Assembly: GCA_030593075.1 (NCBI GenBank)
Contig: JAUVHW010000009.1
Span: 1 to 34,035, forward strand
Direction: 5' to 3'
DNA length: 34,035 nucleotides
Source: Ardenticatenales bacterium
Lineage (GTDB): Bacteria > Chloroflexota > Anaerolineae > Promineifilales > UBA4811
Shown piece after piece: positions 18,573 to 26,911 of this stretch. The translations under genes were made by a program, and so were the position numbers. The first letter of the stretch is position 1. Every line of letters begins with the position of its first letter. Under the pieces are notes generated by a model. That model was not told the origin of the DNA. It did no database searches and saw only the letters and a program-made list of their open reading frames with translations.

Positions 18573-19375
18573 AATCGCAGGAACCGCTTGAGCCTGGAGA
18601 AGCCCGGCAGCCCTACCTCCTGCTGGTGGATGACGACCCCGATATTCTGGATGGCCTGGTCGCTGTGCTGGAGAGCCAGCCCTACCGGTTGGAGATGGCT
18701 CGAGACGGTGAGCAGTGTCTGGAGATGATCGCCAAGGAGGTCCCGGATCTGATGATCCTCGACCTGCTCATGCCACGGATGGATGGCTTTGCCGTCATCC
18801 GCGAGATACGTAGCAGTTCGCAGTACGCCACCTTGTCGATCATTGTCTTGACCACAGTGATTGAGGATGCCAGTCGTCGCCGCTACGAGCTCGAGACCGG
18901 GCTGGCGATGGACGTACAGGACTATATCGAGAAGCCTGTTGCCCCACCTCAACTGTTGGAGAGAGTGGCAAGCATCCTGGGTCAGCCTCATATCCTGGTG
19001 GTCGATGACGACCCCGACATCTTGGAGAGCATTACGACCGTGCTCAAGACGCGCCCCTACAGGTTGCAGACTGCCAGCGACGGCCGTCAGTGCTTGGAGT
19101 TGGTGAAGAGGAAGACTCCGGACCTCTTGATCCTGGATTTGCTGATGCCAAAGATGGACGGGTTTGCGGTGATTCGTGAGTTGCGTCGGAGTCCCTATTT
19201 CGCCGACCTGCCCATAATGATCTTGACCGCAGTCGTTGAGGATGCGAGCCATCGTCGATACGAGTTGGAGACGGGTGGAGGAATGAAGGTGCAGGACTAC
19301 ATCGCAAAACCCGTAGCTCCTGCCGAATTGCTGCGCCGTGTAGAGCAAGTCCTTAGGCCGGCGGCGAAAAGATAG
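18569..19375 (+). CDS. Double-receiver response regulator without output domain
   Basis: The 268 residues form two receiver domains in tandem and nothing else. REC1 has acidic DDD at 21-23, phospho-acceptor Asp65 (LDLLMPRMDGF) and Lys122 (EKPVAPP). REC2 has DDD at 146-148, Asp190 (LDLLMPKMDGF) and Lys247 (AKPVAPA). The halves are strikingly similar, including the shared RRYELETG stretch, so this is an internal duplication. The absence of a DNA-binding or enzymatic domain suggests a phosphorelay intermediate, a phosphate sink or a protein-protein switch. It overlaps the kinase gene by four bases with GGAGGAAG in front of its ATG, so the two form a cognate pair. Confidence 0.92.
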   Translation: MKSQEPLEPGEARQPYLLLVDDDPDILDGLVAVLESQPYRLEMARDGEQCLEMIAKEVPDLMILDLLMPRMDGFAVIREIRSSSQYATLSIIVLTTVIEDASRRRYELETGLAMDVQDYIEKPVAPPQLLERVASILGQPHILVVDDDPDILESITTVLKTRPYRLQTASDGRQCLELVKRKTPDLLILDLLMPKMDGFAVIRELRRSPYFADLPIMILTAVVEDASHRRYELETGGGMKVQDYIAKPVAPAELLRRVEQVLRPAAKR

Positions 19376-19444
19376 GTTCACTCCACTGCGCGTGGTGTAT
19401 GAGGCTAGAAGTTGGGTATCGCTCCCGAGTACGTCGCTGACTCC

Positions 19445-22400
19445 ATGACAGTATCTGCGAACCGGCCGATAGGGGCCGCAATGGTTGTGGGTGCCGGCAT
19501 CGCCGGCATTCAGGCTTCACTCGACCTGGCCGAGGCGGGTTTCAAGGTCTACCTGATCGAGACTAAATCCGCCATTGGTGGCCACATGGCGCAATTGGAC
19601 AAGACCTTCCCAACGAATGACTGCTCCATGTGCATTGTAAGCCCAAAGCTGGTGGATGTCGGCCGGCACCTCAATGTTGAGCTGATGACCAATGCTGAGG
19701 TCCTTGAGGTGACCGGAGCCGCCGGCCAGTTCTCCGTGCGCCTCCGTCACAGGCCTCGCTACGTTGACATGGACAAATGTGTTGGCTGTGGCGATTGCGT
19801 CGATGTTTGCCCGGTTGTCCTGCCTGATGAGTTCAACGAGCATCTCTCCTCGCGCCGCGCTGCCTTCAGGCTCTATCCCCAGGCGGTGCCAACTGCTTTT
19901 GCCATTGAGAAGCGGGGCATCGCTCCCTGCCGGGATGGCTGCCCTACAGGGCAGCGGGCGCAGGGGTACATTTCCCTTATCCGCGAGGGACGCTACGAGG
20001 ACGCTCTGAGGGTGATAAAAGAAGACAACCCTTTCCCTGGCATCTGTGGCCGTATCTGCAATCATCGCTGTGAGGATGCCTGCAACCGGGACAAGCTGGA
20101 CGAGCCAATCAACATCCGGGCGCTGAAACGATTCGTAACCGATAAGGTATACGCCCAGCCGCGGGTACCGCTGGAGCCCGCCGAGCTCAAGTATCAGGAA
20201 CGTGTGGCCATCATTGGGGGGGGGCCGTGCGGACTCACGGCTGCTCAGGACTTGTGCAAGGAGGGCTATGCCGTCACCGTTCTTGAGGCCTTACCAGTGG
20301 CTGGCGGGATGTTGCGCGTGGGTGTGCCGGAATACCGGCTGCCGGCCGAGGTCATTGAGCGCGAGGTCCAAGACATCCTGGATCTAGGGGTGGAACTGCG
20401 GCTGAACACTTGCGTAGAAAACCTGGACGAGGTCTTCGCCGAGGGGTTCGGCGCGGTGCTTATCGCTGTGGGTGCTCATGAAGGGATTCGCCTACCCATT
20501 CCCGGGGCCAACCTGGGAGGAGTGCTGCTGAACACCGCCTTTCTGCGCGATGTGAGGCTTGGCAATCCACCTAGGCTGGGTAGGCGAGTCGCGGTAATCG
20601 GCGCCGGGGATGTGGCGATGGATGTGGCTCGCACCGCTGTGCGGCTGGGGGCAGAGGTCCACCTCTACTACCGCCGGACCCGAGAGGAGGCGACCGCCGA
20701 CGAAGACGAGATGCACCACGCGGAGGAGGAGAGCGTCGTCTTCCACTGGCAAGTAACCCCGGTTGAAGTGATTGGCGAGGATGGGCGTGTGGGGGGCCTC
20801 AGGATCGTGCGCACTGAGCAGGGACTGCCCGACGAGTCGGGCCGGCGCCGGCCGGTACCTGTCCCTGGCTCGGAGCATGTGGTGCCCTGCGATAACGTCA
20901 TTTTCTCTGTCGGCCAGCGGGCCGGTCTGGCCTTCATCCCGGAGAGCGTGGGTGTCGGTACCACCCGACACTCCACCGTTGCGGTGAATCCCAACACTCT
21001 GGCCGCCACCCGCCCGGGAGTCTTTGCGGCTGGAGATGTTACCACCGGCACCTCGTTCGTGATCGAGGCTGTGGCCGCAGGTCATCGCGCGGCCGCATCC
21101 ATCCACCGTTACCTGCAAGGGGAGGAATTGGAGCCGCCACCCGGGCCTGAGCTGCCGGTGGTCGAGCTGACGCGAGCGGAAATCGAGGAGCGGGTTGGCC
21201 GGGGCGAAGTGAAACCCCAGCCTCGAGTGCCAATGGACAGGCTCCCAGCAGCGGAAAGGCTTTCGACCTTTGCCGAGGTCGTGGCAGGTTATACTGATGA
21301 GCAGGCTCGCGAAGAGGCGGCCCGCTGCTTGGCATGTGGCATCTGCGCCGAGTGCCTGAGCTGCCAGTACGTTTGCCAGGCGGATGCGGTGGTGCACGAT
21401 ATGGCCGGCTGGACAGAACTGATAGAAGTGGGTGCGATCATCTTGGCCCCCGGTTTTCAACCCTATCCGGCCGAACGCTCGGAGGAATATGGCTTCGGCC
21501 GCTACCCGAACGTGGTAACATCGCTTCAGTTCGAGCGGCTGCTCAGTGCCTCTGGTCCGACGTCCGGTCACGTCCGGCGGCCGTCGGACGGAGAGCCGGC
21601 GACCAAGATCGCGTTCTTGCAGTGCGTGGGCTCTCGGGACCAGTCTCACGATTACTGCTCATCGGTCTGTTGCATGTACGCCACCAAAGAGGCGGTCATG
21701 GCCATCGAACACCAGAGGGATACCGAGGTTCACGTGTTCATGATGGACATGCGGGCTTTCAGCAAGGGGTACGAGGAATACTATCGCCGGGCTCGAGAGA
21801 AATACGGCATCAAGTACACCAGGTGCAGGATTTCGGCAGTCAGAGAGGATCCTGCCAGTGGCAATCTGATCGTACGTTACGCAACGGATGGGGCGCAACA
21901 TGGGGCGGCTTCACGGAACATGCTGCTCAAAGAAGAATTCCACCTCGTTGTATTGTCTGTCGGCATGGAGATGTCGGATAGCGTGCAGGAGCTGGGACGC
22001 AGGCTGGGGATTGAACTGGACGAGTGTGGCTTCTGCCGCACATCCCTTTTTTCTCCCCTGGAAACGAGCCGCCCGGGGGTGTACGCCATTGGTCCTTTCC
22101 GGGGCCCAAAGGACATCCCTGAGTCGGTGATCGAGGGAAGCGGTGCCGCAGGCGCGGCCGGCGGACTGCTGGGACAGTCTCGTTGGACCTTGACCAGGGA
22201 GAAAGGGTACCCGCCTATGCGGGATGTGAGTGGGGAAGAACCGCGGATAGGTGTGTTTGTCTGCCACTGCGGCTCGAATATCGCTGGTTACCTGGATGTA
22301 CCGGGTGTGGTAGAGTACGCAGCGAAACTGCCGGGCGTGCTCTACGCCGAAGGCAATCTATACACTTGCTCGCAAGACTCAATTCAGCAAATCACCGAGA

Positions 22401-24046
22401 AGGTAGTAGGGTTGAGGCTGAACCGAGTAGTAGTCGCAGCCTGCACCCCGCTCACTCATGAGCCGCTCTTCCAGGACAGCCTGCGGGCAGCCGGTCTGAA
22501 TCCATACCTGTTTGAGATGGCCAACATCCGCAATCAGTGTTCCTGGGTCCATGGCGACGAGTGGCAGGCAAGCACAACGAAGGCCAAGGACCTGGTCCGT
22601 ATGGCTGTGGCCCGGGCCACGCGGCTTGAGCCTCTGTCGGTGTCCGCGGTGCCTGTCAAGCAACATGCTCTCGTAGTTGGTGGTGGCCCGTCGGGGATGA
22701 ATGCGGCGCTCTCGTTGGCTGCTCAGGGGATTGCTGTCACGCTGGTCGAGCGAGAGGGAGAGCTGGGAGGCAATCTACGCCATTTGCGGTACCTGGAGAA
22801 CTCGCGGGTCAAAGCTGAATTCCCAGTTCGCATCCCCATGCACTCTGGCGATACTGTTTCCGATTGGGCGAGTCTCGGGTCTGCCGACCCGCAGCTGTAC
22901 CTGCGTTCCCTGATCGCCGATGTGGAGGCTGAGCCGTTGATTGACGTTTGCCTGGACACCGAACTAGTCAGCACGAGCGGCTTCAAGGGTAACTTTTGCT
23001 CCACTCTCAAGACGCCGCAGGGAGAGCTTGAGGTCGAGCATGGAGCAGCAATCGTTGCTGCAGGTGGACAGGAGTATCTGGGATCAGAGTATGGCTATGG
23101 ATCTGATCCCATGATCTTGACGTTGCTGGAGTTCGAGAGGCTGCTGGGCAGCTGGGAAGCCGGGAAAGCACCGCAGGGGGAGCCAGGAGAGGACGGCCTG
23201 GCTCTGCCCTCCTCTGTGGTGATGATCCTGTGCGCCGGCACGCCGGCCGAGAAGTACTGCAGCCGGATCTGCTGCACTGCCGCGCTCAAGAACGTCTTGG
23301 TGCTGAAGAAGCTCAACCCGGCGGCCCGGGTCACTGTGCTCTATAGAGACATTCGCACCTTTGGCTTCAAGGAGCGGCTATATACCGAAGCTCGCAGGGA
23401 AGGCGTTCTGTTCGTGCACTATGATCTTGATCGCAAGCCCCAGGTGACGACGGAGGGCGGGCTAAGGGTGCGCTCACTGGAACCGGTCCTGGGAAGAGAG
23501 CTGGAGCTGAGTCCTGACATGCTGGTGCTCGCCAGGCCTGTGGTGCCGGCCGCGGGGGCCGATGAGCTGGCCCGCTCTCTGAAGGTGGGAGTGGACTTGG
23601 ATGGGTGGTTCATGGAGGCCCACGTCAAGCTGCGCCCAGTTGATACGGCTTCCGAGGGGATATTCGTGGCCGGCGCTGCTCACTATCCCAAACTGCTTGA
23701 CGAGGCCATCGCGCAGGCTCAGGCGGCGGCCGCCCGTGCTATGACGGTTCTGAGCCGAGACACGCTTGAGGTTGGTGGGGTGGTAGCCCAGGTAGAGCCG
23801 CAGCTGTGTGTGGGCTGCCTGACCTGTGTCCGGGTCTGCCCCTTTGATGTGCCCGCTGTTCGGATGGACCTGACCGGCGTCGGGGACATCGCTGGCGCAG
23901 CCCATATCGAGCCGGCCCGCTGTCGAGGCTGTGGTATCTGCGCTGGAGAGTGTCCGGCCGGGGCCATTCAACTGCTGCACTATCGTGATGAGCAGATGAA
24001 GGCCAAGATCGAGACCTTCTTTGAGGTGACCGGACAGCCCGCATGA
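19445..24046 (+). CDS. HdrA-GltD-HdrA fusion flavoprotein (module 3)
   Basis: The 1533-residue protein shares the full architecture of the module-2 fusion. Lobe 1 has FAD and ferredoxin motifs (CVGCGDCVDVCP); an inserted GltD/NfnB unit follows at roughly 160-635; lobe 1 then closes with RCLACGICAECLSC. A complete second HdrA lobe ends in two [4Fe-4S] motifs (CVGCLTCVRVCP and CRGCGICAGECP). Here the GltD nucleotide site is VAVIGAGDVAMDVARTAVR followed by YYRRTREEATADEDEMHHA, the conventional form for NADP(H). Module 2 has lost this form. The two genes are clearly old tandem duplicates separated by the kinase and receiver genes. The ATG at 19445 gives an N terminus like module 2. A TTG at 19412 with GAGG 7 bases upstream is the alternative start. 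The protein likely couples NADPH to HdrA flavin chemistry. Confidence 0.9.
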   Translation: MTVSANRPIGAAMVVGAGIAGIQASLDLAEAGFKVYLIETKSAIGGHMAQLDKTFPTNDCSMCIVSPKLVDVGRHLNVELMTNAEVLEVTGAAGQFSVRLRHRPRYVDMDKCVGCGDCVDVCPVVLPDEFNEHLSSRRAAFRLYPQAVPTAFAIEKRGIAPCRDGCPTGQRAQGYISLIREGRYEDALRVIKEDNPFPGICGRICNHRCEDACNRDKLDEPINIRALKRFVTDKVYAQPRVPLEPAELKYQERVAIIGGGPCGLTAAQDLCKEGYAVTVLEALPVAGGMLRVGVPEYRLPAEVIEREVQDILDLGVELRLNTCVENLDEVFAEGFGAVLIAVGAHEGIRLPIPGANLGGVLLNTAFLRDVRLGNPPRLGRRVAVIGAGDVAMDVARTAVRLGAEVHLYYRRTREEATADEDEMHHAEEESVVFHWQVTPVEVIGEDGRVGGLRIVRTEQGLPDESGRRRPVPVPGSEHVVPCDNVIFSVGQRAGLAFIPESVGVGTTRHSTVAVNPNTLAATRPGVFAAGDVTTGTSFVIEAVAAGHRAAASIHRYLQGEELEPPPGPELPVVELTRAEIEERVGRGEVKPQPRVPMDRLPAAERLSTFAEVVAGYTDEQAREEAARCLACGICAECLSCQYVCQADAVVHDMAGWTELIEVGAIILAPGFQPYPAERSEEYGFGRYPNVVTSLQFERLLSASGPTSGHVRRPSDGEPATKIAFLQCVGSRDQSHDYCSSVCCMYATKEAVMAIEHQRDTEVHVFMMDMRAFSKGYEEYYRRAREKYGIKYTRCRISAVREDPASGNLIVRYATDGAQHGAASRNMLLKEEFHLVVLSVGMEMSDSVQELGRRLGIELDECGFCRTSLFSPLETSRPGVYAIGPFRGPKDIPESVIEGSGAAGAAGGLLGQSRWTLTREKGYPPMRDVSGEEPRIGVFVCHCGSNIAGYLDVPGVVEYAAKLPGVLYAEGNLYTCSQDSIQQITEKVVGLRLNRVVVAACTPLTHEPLFQDSLRAAGLNPYLFEMANIRNQCSWVHGDEWQASTTKAKDLVRMAVARATRLEPLSVSAVPVKQHALVVGGGPSGMNAALSLAAQGIAVTLVEREGELGGNLRHLRYLENSRVKAEFPVRIPMHSGDTVSDWASLGSADPQLYLRSLIADVEAEPLIDVCLDTELVSTSGFKGNFCSTLKTPQGELEVEHGAAIVAAGGQEYLGSEYGYGSDPMILTLLEFERLLGSWEAGKAPQGEPGEDGLALPSSVVMILCAGTPAEKYCSRICCTAALKNVLVLKKLNPAARVTVLYRDIRTFGFKERLYTEARREGVLFVHYDLDRKPQVTTEGGLRVRSLEPVLGRELELSPDMLVLARPVVPAAGADELARSLKVGVDLDGWFMEAHVKLRPVDTASEGIFVAGAAHYPKLLDEAIAQAQAAAARAMTVLSRDTLEVGGVVAQVEPQLCVGCLTCVRVCPFDVPAVRMDLTGVGDIAGAAHIEPARCRGCGICAGECPAGAIQLLHYRDEQMKAKIETFFEVTGQPA

Positions 24047-24077
24047 GCTTGGTCAAGGGGCGACGGAAGGTGGATCA

Positions 24078-24536
24078 ATGAGTGGGAGCCATGCCTTTGA
24101 GCCGGGGATACTCGCCTTTTGCTGCCGCCACTGTGCCTATGCTGCTGCCGACCTGGCAGGTTCGATGCGCCTAAGGTACCCGTCCAATCTGAGGATTGTG
24201 GAGATCCCTTGCTCGGGAAAGCTAGATATTGTGCAGGTGCTTGAGGCTCTCGAGCGCGGGGTGGACGGCCTGATGGTGGCCGGTTGACTGGAGGGCGATT
24301 GTCATTACCTGGAAGGTAATCTCATCGCCAAGCGGAGGGTAGCACGTATTCAAAGAATCCTGAGCGAGATCGGACTGGAGCCTGAGCGCGTGGCAATGGT
24401 CAACGTGTCTTCGGCCATGGGCTCTCAGTTCGCCGAGGCGGCTACGGAGGTCACGGAGCGGACACGCAGCCTGGGTCCGAATCCGTTTCGCTCGGTCGCA
24501 AACCCAGCAGATGTTAGCAGCAAGGAGTCACCGTGA
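24078..24536 (+). CDS. mvhD: MvhD-type subunit, selenocysteine form (in-frame UGA)
   Basis: The 152-residue protein is read through TGA 24285-24287 as selenocysteine 70. The upstream part carries CCRHCAY, IPCSGKLDI and GVDGLMVAG. The downstream part continues LEGDCHYLEGNLIAKRRV, then SSAMGSQF and SLGPNPFR, and ends after a 17-residue extension not present in the other two copies. The motif U-x4-C and the downstream hairpin match module 2. GGAAGG precedes the ATG start. The stop at 24534-24536 overlaps the ATG of the next gene (TGATG). It follows the module-3 fusion by 31 bases and is its probable partner. Confidence 0.92.
24285..24320 (+). promoter_or_regulatory. SECIS-like element of module-3 mvhD
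   Basis: Sixteen bases after the UGA, ATTACC (24304-24309) pairs with GGTAAT (24315-24320) around the loop TGGAA. A T-A pair could extend the stem to 7 bp with a GGA triloop. Stem and spacing are identical to the element at 17171-17206, while the loop differs and keeps the two central bases GG. Confidence 0.82.
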
Positions 24537-25102
24537 TGCAACTAGATAGGATTCGTACATTCCGCAAACTGATCACACTCAAGGACGGAGTCAGGGTTTT
24601 GTTCCGCGTTCTAGGCCCGGATGACAGGGATGCGCTGGTGACCTTCTTCCAGTCCGTCACACCCGGCGACTTGCAGTACATACGTAGCAGGGTGCAGGAC
24701 AAGAAGGTTGTCTCCCAGTGGGCGCTGAAGCCCGACTATGACCGGGTTCTGCCCATCATTGCTCTGGCGCAGGAGAGAATAGTTGGCGAAGCCACTCTGC
24801 ACTTCAGAACCGGGCCTCACGCGCACGTCGCCGAGATTCGTATTTTCCTCTCCGGCGATTTCCGCCGCCGGGGCCTGGGGGTCCAGATGCTGGAGACCAT
24901 GTTCGAGTTGGCTCGCTGGCGCGACACTCATTTGCTCGAAGCCCAGGTTGTCGCTGACCAGTCCCGAGTCATCAAGGCGTTCAAGAAGCTGGGCTTTGAG
25001 CAGCAGGGCTTGCTGGAAGACTATTTCAGGACGCCCGAGCTGGGAGCCCGCGACGTGGCAGTGCTGGTGAAGCGGCTGCAAGCTCCTAAGGACGAGTTCT
25101 AG
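24536..25102 (+). CDS. GNAT-family N-acetyltransferase
   Basis: The 188-residue protein has the GNAT fold. Motif A, with the acetyl-CoA pyrophosphate loop, is RRRGLGVQML, preceded by the beta-4 strand VAEIRIFLS. The C-terminal part (VIKAFKKLGFEQQGLLEDYF) is typical of the family. The substrate is unknown. It might be a protein lysine acetyltransferase like those that control acetyl-CoA enzymes, a reasonable idea beside an acetyl-CoA-producing pathway but not shown by sequence. AAGGAG at 24522-24527 sits 8 bases before ATG 24536; a GTG at 24533 is possible too. The start overlaps the stop of the Sec-mvhD gene, so its translation may depend on successful UGA readthrough upstream. Confidence 0.85.
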   Translation: MQLDRIRTFRKLITLKDGVRVLFRVLGPDDRDALVTFFQSVTPGDLQYIRSRVQDKKVVSQWALKPDYDRVLPIIALAQERIVGEATLHFRTGPHAHVAEIRIFLSGDFRRRGLGVQMLETMFELARWRDTHLLEAQVVADQSRVIKAFKKLGFEQQGLLEDYFRTPELGARDVAVLVKRLQAPKDEF

Positions 25103-25136
25103 TGTGGGCGCGCGCCCATAGAGAGGGAGGTCTCGC

Positions 25137-25886
25137 GTGATTACTGGTGAACAGAAACCTCTTGATGAGATAAAGGGATTGCTGGGTGACGGCAAGAAGG
25201 TGCTGGTAGTGGGGTGCGGCACCTGTGTTACCGTCTGCTTTGCTGGAGGGGAGAAGGAGGCTCAGATCCTGGCCGCATCGCTCCGCATGAGCACCAAGCT
25301 GGATGGCGATGCCCGGGAGGTGACGGATGCCACTGTCCAGCGGCAGTGCGAGTGGGAGTACCTGGACCTGGTTGAGAAGGAAGTGCAGGAGGCCGATGTG
25401 ATCGTCTCGCTGGCCTGCGGCATTGGTGTCCAGGCGATGGCCCGCCATTTCCCCGACAAATGGGTGATACCTGGCCTCAACACCACCTTCCTCGGCTTGC
25501 CGGAGGAACAGGGCGTCTGGACCGAGCAATGTCAGGCCTGCGGCAACTGTATCCTGGCTCTGACGGGCGGTATCTGCCCTATTGCTCGCTGCTCCAAGCA
25601 GTTACTCAACGGACCCTGCGGAGGCTCGGAGAACGGGCTGTGCGAGGTCAAGCGCATAAAGCGGGAGAACGGCATTCCGGTGATGCAGACCGATGCCAGG
25701 GGGCGTGAGCAGCCCGTGCTGGAGGACGTTGAATGCGCCTGGCAGCTCATCTACGACCGGCTGAAAGGGTTCGACAAGCTGGACCTGATAATGGAGATTC
25801 AGCCCCCCAAGGACTGGTCCGTGTCCCGCGATGGCGGCCCGCGCCGAATCGTCCGCGAGGACCTGCGGCTAATTGATGAGGAATGA
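25137..25886 (+). CDS. metV: MetV, zinc/Fe-S partner of methylene-THF reductase
   Basis: The 249-residue protein belongs to the MTHFR C-terminal-like family (MetV). It binds MetF in acetogens and is thought to carry metal or Fe-S sites linking MetF to an electron donor. Cysteines are Cys27, Cys30 and Cys34 (GCGTCVTVC), Cys71, Cys94, then Cys132/135/138 (CQACGNC) with Cys147, Cys152, Cys161 and Cys169. The motif LNGPCGGSENGLCEV is characteristic of the family. GTG 25137 was chosen because GGGAGG precedes it at the right distance. metF follows after one base, which supports a MetVF complex. In Moorella this complex is found with HdrABC and MvhD genes, as here. Confidence 0.93.
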   Translation: MITGEQKPLDEIKGLLGDGKKVLVVGCGTCVTVCFAGGEKEAQILAASLRMSTKLDGDAREVTDATVQRQCEWEYLDLVEKEVQEADVIVSLACGIGVQAMARHFPDKWVIPGLNTTFLGLPEEQGVWTEQCQACGNCILALTGGICPIARCSKQLLNGPCGGSENGLCEVKRIKRENGIPVMQTDARGREQPVLEDVECAWQLIYDRLKGFDKLDLIMEIQPPKDWSVSRDGGPRRIVREDLRLIDEE

Positions 25887-25887
25887 G

Positions 25888-26874
25888 ATGACAGATCGGG
25901 CTTCCAGCGGTTACAAATCGGGCAGCACCCTGGAACGGATGCTGCGAGCGGGCCACTTTGCCGTCACCGGCGAGCTGGGGCCGCCGCAGAGCGCTGATGG
26001 GGACCACATCCGCGAAAAGGCTGGCTATCTCCGCGGCATAGTCGATGGGGTCAACATCACTGACAACCAAACGGCCGTCGTACGCATGTCCTCCCTGGGC
26101 GCGGCCGTCATTGCGATCGAGGAAGGCCTGGAGCCTGTGATGCAGATGACCTGCCGGGATCGCAACCGGCTGTCGATGCAGGCTGACTTTTTGAGTGCCT
26201 ACGCGTTGGGCATCCGCAATATGCTTGCCCTCACCGGAGACCATCAGTCCTTTGGCAATCATCCCACCGCCAAGAACGTCCACGACCTGGATTCGATGCA
26301 ACTGATCCAGGTGCTGCGGGACCTGCGGGACGAAAAAAAGTTCGAGTGCGGCGACCCTGTCAAGGGTGTCGAGCCTCGCTTTTTCATCGGCGCGGCCGCT
26401 GCTCCCGATGCTGGCCCCGTCGAATGGCGACCTTACCGCCTGGCCAAGAAGGTCAACGCCGGAGCTGATTTCATCCAGACCCAGCTGGTCTACAACACAA
26501 AAGCCTTTGAGAAGTACATGGAAGAGGTCCGCCAGCTGGGCCTGCACGAAAGGGTCTGCATACTGGTCGGTGTCGGGCCGCTCAAGGGTCCTGGCATGGC
26601 CCGGTACATGCGGGATTTCGTGCCCGGTATCTCCATGCCCGACCACATTATCGATCGCATGAGCAAGGCGGCCGCCGGAATCCCCAAGGAGGAAAAGGCG
26701 GCGCGGCGTGATGCCTGGCGGGCCGAAGGAATCCAGGTCTGCATCGAGCTGATCCAGCAGGTGCGAGAGATCGAAGGAGTGGCCGGGGTCCACGTGATGG
26801 CCATCGAGTGGGAGGAAGCGGTCGTGTCGATTGTGAAAGGGGCAGGTTTGCTGCCCCGGCCGGCATTGGACTAG
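25888..26874 (+). CDS. metF: 5,10-methylenetetrahydrofolate reductase
   Basis: The 328-residue TIM-barrel flavoprotein reduces methylene-THF to methyl-THF, the last folate step before AcsE. Recognisable family parts are FAVTGELGPPQ with the catalytic Glu, VNITDNQTAVVRMSS, MQMTCRDRNRLSMQADF, NMLALTGDH and the FIQTQLVYN strand. The reductant is probably not NADH alone, because metV precedes it directly and an HdrC-HdrB gene follows. ATG 25888 has GAGG six bases upstream and gives a sensible N terminus. TTG 25873, inside the end of metV, is less likely. The C terminus (about 250-328) has a Lys/Arg/Glu-rich helical stretch and appears complete. Confidence 0.94.
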   Translation: MTDRASSGYKSGSTLERMLRAGHFAVTGELGPPQSADGDHIREKAGYLRGIVDGVNITDNQTAVVRMSSLGAAVIAIEEGLEPVMQMTCRDRNRLSMQADFLSAYALGIRNMLALTGDHQSFGNHPTAKNVHDLDSMQLIQVLRDLRDEKKFECGDPVKGVEPRFFIGAAAAPDAGPVEWRPYRLAKKVNAGADFIQTQLVYNTKAFEKYMEEVRQLGLHERVCILVGVGPLKGPGMARYMRDFVPGISMPDHIIDRMSKAAAGIPKEEKAARRDAWRAEGIQVCIELIQQVREIEGVAGVHVMAIEWEEAVVSIVKGAGLLPRPALD

Positions 26875-26911
26875 AAGGACTCGGTAGTGCGCGCCTGCGA
26901 GGGAGACTGCC

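Noticed and set aside
24285-24536. Frameshift or nonsense pseudogene of mvhD
   Set aside because: Two separate copies share the TGA at the same codon, with intact downstream coding and a shared hairpin. Recoding explains this better.
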